A DNA stretch of 64,000 nt from Pseudomonadales bacterium (lineage in GTDB: Bacteria; Pseudomonadota; Gammaproteobacteria; Pseudomonadales; Azotimanducaceae). This document shows, piece after piece, positions 59,606-64,000 of the stretch. The notes below the pieces were generated by a model. It was not told the DNA's origin. It ran no database searches and worked only from the letters and a program-made list of their open reading frames with translations. The DNA lies in contig JAJEIQ010000012.1 of assembly GCA_022827905.1 (NCBI GenBank), positions 26,950-90,949 on the forward strand. Reading direction: 5' to 3'. The first letter of the stretch is position 1; every line of letters begins with the position of its first letter. The translations under genes and the position numbers were made by a program.

Positions 59606-61177
59606 TCACTCCGGAGGCGCGAGGTAGGCGGCCAGGAAGTTCTCGAAGCTCTCGCGGTCACCGGCCTCGATGCGCCGCTGCTCGTCGAATGATTGGGCGG
59701 CACGCTGCTCGTGGCGGGCTCGTTCGGCGGACGACAGGGGCCGCTCCGTGAACCAGCGTCGATGGCGCTCCGATTGGTTGAGCCCGAAGCGGAAGAACGG
59801 CTGGCGGGCGCTGCGCATCGCCTCAAGCACTTTTGCGGAGGGGGTTTGGGCAGGGTCTTGCAAGTGGGCGCGGTGTTTGCGCACGGCGTCGCTTGAACGA
59901 CGTCCGCCTTGAGCTCGGTCTACGAGCTCCGCCGCCAGCACGCATTGCTCGAGGATGGCGGCGGCCCACTCGTCGCGGTCGCCGCCGCTGAGCGCAAGGC
60001 CGGGCTCGCGCCCCCGCTCCACGATGGCCGCTTGGTCGGCCTGCATGGCCCTCGACTCCTCCGGGCTGTCCGCGGCGCTCGGGGCCAGCAGGCACCAGAG
60101 CAGGAAGGCATCGAGGAAGCGCATCTGCTCGGCATCGATGCCCACCGGCAGAAACGGGTTGATGTCGAGGCAGCGCACTTCGACGTATTCCACGCCGCGT
60201 CGCTTGAGCGCCGTCAGGGGCCGTTCGCCGGGTTCGATGCGCCGCTTGGGGCGAATGGCGCCGTAGAACTCGTTTTCGATTTGCAGCAACGCGGTGTTGA
60301 GCTGGCGGTACTCGTCCCCGTGCCGCACGCCGATGGCTTCATAGGGCGGATAGGGGTGGGTGAGGGCCTCGCGCATGGTGGCGGCATAGGAATCGAGGCC
60401 GTTGTAGGAGATGTGCAGGCTGCTCTGGGCGTCGCTCTGGTAGCCGAGGCGGCCCATGCGCAGGGAGGTGGCGCCCGGCAGGTAGAGGGTGCCCTCGTCA
60501 AAGCCCACCAAACCGTGGCCGCCGCCATGGGCGAAGGAGCGGCAGATGGCCGGCGCGGCGCCGAATAGCTGGATCAGCAGCCAACTGTAGCGGCGAAAGT
60601 TGCGAATCAAGGCGAAGTAGCACTCGGTGGTGAAGTCCCGGCCCGGCTCGCGCCCCTTGAGTTCCGCGTACAGGGGCCAAAAGCCCTCCGGCAGCGAGAA
60701 ATTGTAGTGAATGCCGGAAATGGTCTGCATCAGCCGCCCGTAGCGATGTCCGAGCCCCAAGCGGTACACGGTCTTGGCCCGGCCGATGTTGGAGGTGCCG
60801 TAGCGCCCCACCGGAATCTCATCGTCCTCCATGACCAGGCAGGGCATCGAAGCCGCCCACAGCAACTCGTCATCGAGGCCCTGGTAAACGAAGCGGTGGA
60901 TGGCCGAAAGCTCCGCGATGCAGCCTTCCGGCGTGTCGTGGACCCCGGTGATCAATTCCAGCTGGGCTTCGCAAAAGTCCGTGGTGATCTGCGGATGGGT
61001 CAGCGGCGAACCCAGGCTCGGTGGGTGCGGCCGCATCGACAGCCGTCCGTCGGGGCGCACCCGCAGGCTCTCCTTTTCCACCCCGCGCCGCAGGCCGTCG
61101 AGCGCCCCGGCACGGGCCTGAAGCCCGGCCAGAACGCCGCTGGGTATGGTGAGTGCTCCCAAGCTTTGCGCGGCCAC
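59606..61177 (-). CDS. gshA: Glutamate-cysteine ligase
   Basis: 523 residues from GTG 61177, 13 nt after pckA, close to E. coli GshA (518). RGVEKESLRV, TTDFCEAQLELITG, LWAASMPC, GRYGTSNIGRAKTVYRLGLGHRYGRLMQTISGIHYNFS (a single long motif, abbreviated), and PGATSLRMGRLGYQS identify the proteobacterial type. It makes gamma-glutamylcysteine, the first step of glutathione synthesis. The longer open frame into pckA is a shadow. Confidence 0.95.
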   Translation of the reverse strand: MAAQSLGALTIPSGVLAGLQARAGALDGLRRGVEKESLRVRPDGRLSMRPHPPSLGSPLTHPQITTDFCEAQLELITGVHDTPEGCIAELSAIHRFVYQGLDDELLWAASMPCLVMEDDEIPVGRYGTSNIGRAKTVYRLGLGHRYGRLMQTISGIHYNFSLPEGFWPLYAELKGREPGRDFTTECYFALIRNFRRYSWLLIQLFGAAPAICRSFAHGGGHGLVGFDEGTLYLPGATSLRMGRLGYQSDAQSSLHISYNGLDSYAATMREALTHPYPPYEAIGVRHGDEYRQLNTALLQIENEFYGAIRPKRRIEPGERPLTALKRRGVEYVEVRCLDINPFLPVGIDAEQMRFLDAFLLWCLLAPSAADSPEESRAMQADQAAIVERGREPGLALSGGDRDEWAAAILEQCVLAAELVDRAQGGRRSSDAVRKHRAHLQDPAQTPSAKVLEAMRSARQPFFRFGLNQSERHRRWFTERPLSSAERARHEQRAAQSFDEQRRIEAGDRESFENFLAAYLAPPE

Positions 61178-61190
61178 GGGGCCAGCCCGC

Positions 61191-62765
61191 TCAGGCGTCT
61201 TGGCGACCCATCGACGGCCCGGCGTCGACGATGGCTTGATCGACATCGAACTTCTTGAAGTTCTCTGCGAACAGGCTGATGAGCTTGGCCGCCGCCGCAT
61301 CGTAGGCGGCCTTGTCGCCCCAAGCGTTGCGCGGATTCAACAGGGCGCTGTCAACGCCCTCAAGGGCCTTGGGAATGGTCAGGTTGAGGTTGGCGAGATA
61401 CTCGGTCTCGGCGTTCGCAAGGCCGCCGTTCTGCACGGCGGCGATGATGGCGCGGGTGGCCGGTATGGGAAAGCGGTGGCCGACCCCGTAGCCGCCCCCC
61501 GTCCAGCCGGTGTTGACCAGGTACACCCGGGAGCCAAACTCCTCCACCCGGCGAATGAGCAAGTCCGCATACACGCCCGCCGGACGTGGAAAGAAGGCGG
61601 CGCCGAAGCAGGTGGAGAAGGTTGCCTTGAACGCCTCCGAGGAGCCGACCACGGTGGAGCCGACGGCGGCGGTGTAGCCCGACAGGAAATGGTAGGCAGC
61701 CGCCTCCTTGGACAGGATCGACACCGGCGGCAGCACGCCGCTCACGTCGCAGGTCAGGAAGATGACGTTGGCCGGTTCGCCAGCCCGGTTCTCCGGCACC
61801 TTGAGTTCGATGTTGGCGCGCGGGTAGCAGGCCCGGGTGTTCTCGGTGAGGGTCGAGTCGGCGTAGTCGATCTCGCGGCTGTCCGCATCCATGACCACGT
61901 TCTCGACGATGGCGCCAAAGCTGATGGCGTCGTAGATGACCGGTTCGTTCTCGCGGCTTAGGTCGATGCACTTGGCGTAGCAGCCGCCCTCGAAGTTGAA
62001 CACCGTGCCCTTGCCCCAGCCGTGCTCGTCGTCGCCGATCAGAAAGCGGCCCGGATCCGCCGACAGGGTGGTCTTGCCGGTGCCGGACAACCCGAAAAAC
62101 AGCGAGACGTCGCCATCCGCGCCCATGTTGGCGGAGCAGTGCATGGGCAGCACGTCCTTTTCCGGCAGCAGGAAGTTGAGCACGCTGAACATCGACTTCT
62201 TCATCTCGCCCGCATAGCGCAAGCCCGCCAGCAGCACCCTGCGGGCCGCAAAGTTGATCATCACCGCCGCGTCGCTGTTGGTGCGGTCGCGCTTGGGGTC
62301 GCAGACGAAGCCCGGCGCGTTGACGACCTGCCAGATCTTCTTGTTGTGCGGATTGAAGTGCTCCGGGGAGATGAACAGCGCCTTGCCGAACAGGGTGTGC
62401 CAAGCGGTCTCCGTGGTGACCTCGATGGCGACGTAGTGCTCCGGGTCGGCACCCACATGGAGGTTGGAGACGAAGCGCTCCCGATCCTCAAGATGCACTT
62501 GGACACGGTCCCAGAGCGCATCGAAGGTCCCGGCGTCGATCGGCTGGTTGATCTCGCCCCAATCGATGGCGTACTTGGTGGAGGCCTCCTCGACGATGAA
62601 GCGATCCTTGGGGGAACGCCCGGTCCGGCTCCCGGTCTCCACGACCAAGGCGCCGTTGCTGGCGAAGCACCCCTCGCCACGCACCACGGCGAGTTCGGCC
62701 AACGCCGCGGCGGACAGATCGTAATAGGTGTTGTTTTTGGTGGTGATGTCGATATCGACGGCCAT
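61191..62765 (-). CDS. pckA: Phosphoenolpyruvate carboxykinase (ATP)
   Basis: 524 residues from ATG 62765. The P-loop GLSGTGKT lies at 225-232, GDDEHGWG carries the kinase-2/metal site, [10 protein letters not shown] follows, and [12 protein letters not shown] is at the N-terminal OAA site. It converts oxaloacetate to PEP, the first committed step of gluconeogenesis, fitting the mdh also present in the window. It lies 53 nt after hslR, in the order yrfG-hslR-pckA known from enterobacteria, but hslO is absent and gshA follows. Confidence 0.97.
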   Translation of the reverse strand: MAVDIDITTKNNTYYDLSAAALAELAVVRGEGCFASNGALVVETGSRTGRSPKDRFIVEEASTKYAIDWGEINQPIDAGTFDALWDRVQVHLEDRERFVSNLHVGADPEHYVAIEVTTETAWHTLFGKALFISPEHFNPHNKKIWQVVNAPGFVCDPKRDRTNSDAAVMINFAARRVLLAGLRYAGEMKKSMFSVLNFLLPEKDVLPMHCSANMGADGDVSLFFGLSGTGKTTLSADPGRFLIGDDEHGWGKGTVFNFEGGCYAKCIDLSRENEPVIYDAISFGAIVENVVMDADSREIDYADSTLTENTRACYPRANIELKVPENRAGEPANVIFLTCDVSGVLPPVSILSKEAAAYHFLSGYTAAVGSTVVGSSEAFKATFSTCFGAAFFPRPAGVYADLLIRRVEEFGSRVYLVNTGWTGGGYGVGHRFPIPATRAIIAAVQNGGLANAETEYLANLNLTIPKALEGVDSALLNPRNAWGDKAAYDAAAAKLISLFAENFKKFDVDQAIVDAGPSMGRQDA

Positions 62766-62818
62766 GGCAATCCCGTGCAATTCCCTAGGGCGAACAGTAC
62801 GGCACCGCGCCCGCAGCA

Positions 62819-63208
62819 TCAACCATTCTTGAGCTTCTTGATGGCCTGCCGGGCGCGGCGGTCGGGTTTCCGGTCCGGCATGGCGAGGCCCGCCCGCTGC
62901 GGGCGGCGGGTTGTGGCCTCGGCCTCGCGGGCGCGGATGCTCTCCTCGGTCTCCTCGTACAGGGTTTGGGCGAAGGTGGCGTTGCGGCGCTGCTCGGCAA
63001 CCGCCTGCACCACGACCAGGCTTTTGGCGAAGCCGCGCCGAATGCTCAGGGCATCGCCGGGCACAACTTCCTTGGCCGGCTTGGCCCGCCGGCCATTGAG
63101 TTCGACGTGCCCCGCCTCCACGGCCTTCTTCGCTTGGGCGCGGGACTTGAAGAAGCGGGCCGCCCACAGCCAGCGGTCGAGGCGCACGCTGGCATCCGCT
63201 TCAGCCAT
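62819..63208 (-). CDS. hslR: Heat-shock protein 15 (S4-domain ribosome rescue factor)
   Basis: 129 residues with an N-terminal S4 RNA-binding domain ([32 protein letters not shown]) and a basic C-terminal tail ([13 protein letters not shown]). HslR binds stalled 50S subunits with a nascent chain. It overlaps yrfG by 8 nt and is followed by pckA. Confidence 0.93.
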   Translation of the reverse strand: MAEADASVRLDRWLWAARFFKSRAQAKKAVEAGHVELNGRRAKPAKEVVPGDALSIRRGFAKSLVVVQAVAEQRRNATFAQTLYEETEESIRAREAEATTRRPQRAGLAMPDRKPDRRARQAIKKLKNG

Positions 63209-63854
63209 GGTCGATCAGCTCGTTGAAGTCGTTGAACGCCGGGTACTTCAGGTTGTCGCGCGGCGGACGTCCGGAGTCCGGCTGCCTGATGGTGAGCAGG
63301 TGGCCTATGCCGTGGCCGCGGGCGGCGTTAAGCACTGTCTCGGTGTCGTCGATGAACAGGGTGCGGGCCGGGTCAAAGCGCTTAGCAACGGCCAACCGGT
63401 CCCAGAACGCCCGCGACTCCTTGGGTGCGCCGAAGTCGTGGCTCGACAGCGCTTCGTCCACCCGTTGGCTTAAGCCCGAGTATCGGTCCTTGACGGCGAG
63501 GCTCGCCCGATGCGCGTTGGTGACCAGCAGGGCGCGGGCGCGGCCCGGCAGCCAGTCCAGGAAGGCCGCGGCGCCAAGACGGTAGTCAATCAGATGGGCG
63601 AGTTCGTGATGCAGGGCCCTGATGTCGAGCCCGGTGCGGCGGGTCCAGAAATCGATGCAGTAGAACTCCAGATCGCGGTCCTTCCCCAGAAGGTGCCCGT
63701 ACAGCCGCTGGCGAGCCTCGTCGGGGCTGATGCCTTGGGCTTGGCCGTAGCGGGACGGCACCAGCTCGTTCCACAGGTGGTTGTCGTAGTTGAGGTCCAG
63801 CAGGCAGCCGTCCATGTCCAGCATGACGGTGTCGATTTGGGTCCAGTCGATCAT
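63201..63854 (-). CDS. yrfG: HAD-family GMP/IMP nucleotidase YrfG
   Basis: 217 residues from ATG 63854; a GTG at 63869 is less likely. The HAD motif I VMLDMDGCLLDLNYD, the motif II threonine in LLVTNAHRASL and LFIDDTETVLNAA (motif IV) are present. It belongs to the YrfG group, which dephosphorylates purine nucleotides. It heads the yrfG-hslR-pckA string. The 62 nt upstream to the poly-G tract hold no gene. Confidence 0.92.
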   Translation of the reverse strand: MIDWTQIDTVMLDMDGCLLDLNYDNHLWNELVPSRYGQAQGISPDEARQRLYGHLLGKDRDLEFYCIDFWTRRTGLDIRALHHELAHLIDYRLGAAAFLDWLPGRARALLVTNAHRASLAVKDRYSGLSQRVDEALSSHDFGAPKESRAFWDRLAVAKRFDPARTLFIDDTETVLNAARGHGIGHLLTIRQPDSGRPPRDNLKYPAFNDFNELIDHG

Positions 63855-63916
63855 GGATACAGTTAACACTAATTCTCAGGGTGTTGTCCGCTAGGAAATC
63901 CATCGAGTGGGTGCGC

Positions 63917-64000
63917 GGGGGGGGGGGGCGGGCCGGCCGGCGGGGGGGGGGGGGGGGGGGTGGGGGGGGGGGGGGGGGGGCGGTGTTGGGCGGGGGGGCC
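63917..64000. other. Poly-G contig end, probable artefact
   Basis: Long uninterrupted G runs (12, 19 and 19 bases) with only scattered C or T. No natural feature explains this; it is typical of two-colour sequencing no-signal bases or a failed assembly edge. Confidence 0.85.

Overview
The window is a 64 kb piece of a compact, high-G+C chromosome, most likely from a gammaproteobacterium. The best evidence for that is the gene order gyrA-serC-pheA-hisC-tyrA-cmk-rpsA-ihfB-lapA, the yrfG-hslR-pckA linkage, and enterobacterial-type metR, gshA, dsbB and cusCBA. Genes are packed tightly. Many neighbours overlap by ATGA or GTGA, and several convergent pairs nearly share their stop codons. I saw no tRNA, rRNA, CRISPR array, transposase or integrase. 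The last 84 bases are almost pure G and look like a contig-end artefact.

Layout. 1-4084 (minus strand): a truncated DUF1214-like lipoprotein, a GNAT acetyltransferase, then a visibly less G+C-rich module of a 46-residue ORF, an AAA_21/RecF-like ATPase and a DUF4276 (TOPRIM-like) protein. This is the best candidate for a defence-type system here. 4085-5528: a Nudix hydrolase and malate dehydrogenase. 5552-16106 (minus): one long transcription unit of DUF3604 enzyme, MoxR ATPase, VWA protein and an Opp-type peptide importer (A, B, C, D, F). The VWA and OppA genes are translationally coupled, and OppC carries an inserted fibronectin-III-like domain. 16310-23192 (plus): an HSL-type esterase, a PutA whose start is unclear, and two overlapping exported amidohydrolases, the second without the HxH metal motif. 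23229-24437 (minus): an MFS transporter.

24582-34382 (plus): the gyrA to lapA supra-operon, which lacks aroA; GyrA has Val at the E. coli Ser83 position. 34379-38890 (minus): a GH3 beta-glucosidase coupled to metR, a small two-helix membrane protein and an SDR. 39109-45410 (plus): a His/Cys-containing exported protein followed by a CusCBA copper/silver efflux pump. 45407-52328: an acyl-CoA catabolic set with carboxyltransferase, enoyl-CoA hydratase, two SDRs, a divergent acyl-CoA ligase and an acyl-CoA-dehydrogenase-like flavoprotein. 52407-54974: an acyl-homoserine-lactone-acylase-like Ntn hydrolase whose 5' end carries repeat units. 54978-63854 (minus): an exported beta-repeat protein, MaoC hydratase, bioB, dsbB, quinone oxidoreductase, gshA, pckA, hslR and yrfG.

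Cross-cutting feature: short perfect palindromes with 3-nt GNA loops recur between genes. They form at least two repeat families, one built on a GC-rich GGA-loop hairpin (five units) and one on CGAGTTGC/GCAACTCG (two units). They resemble a REP-type system.
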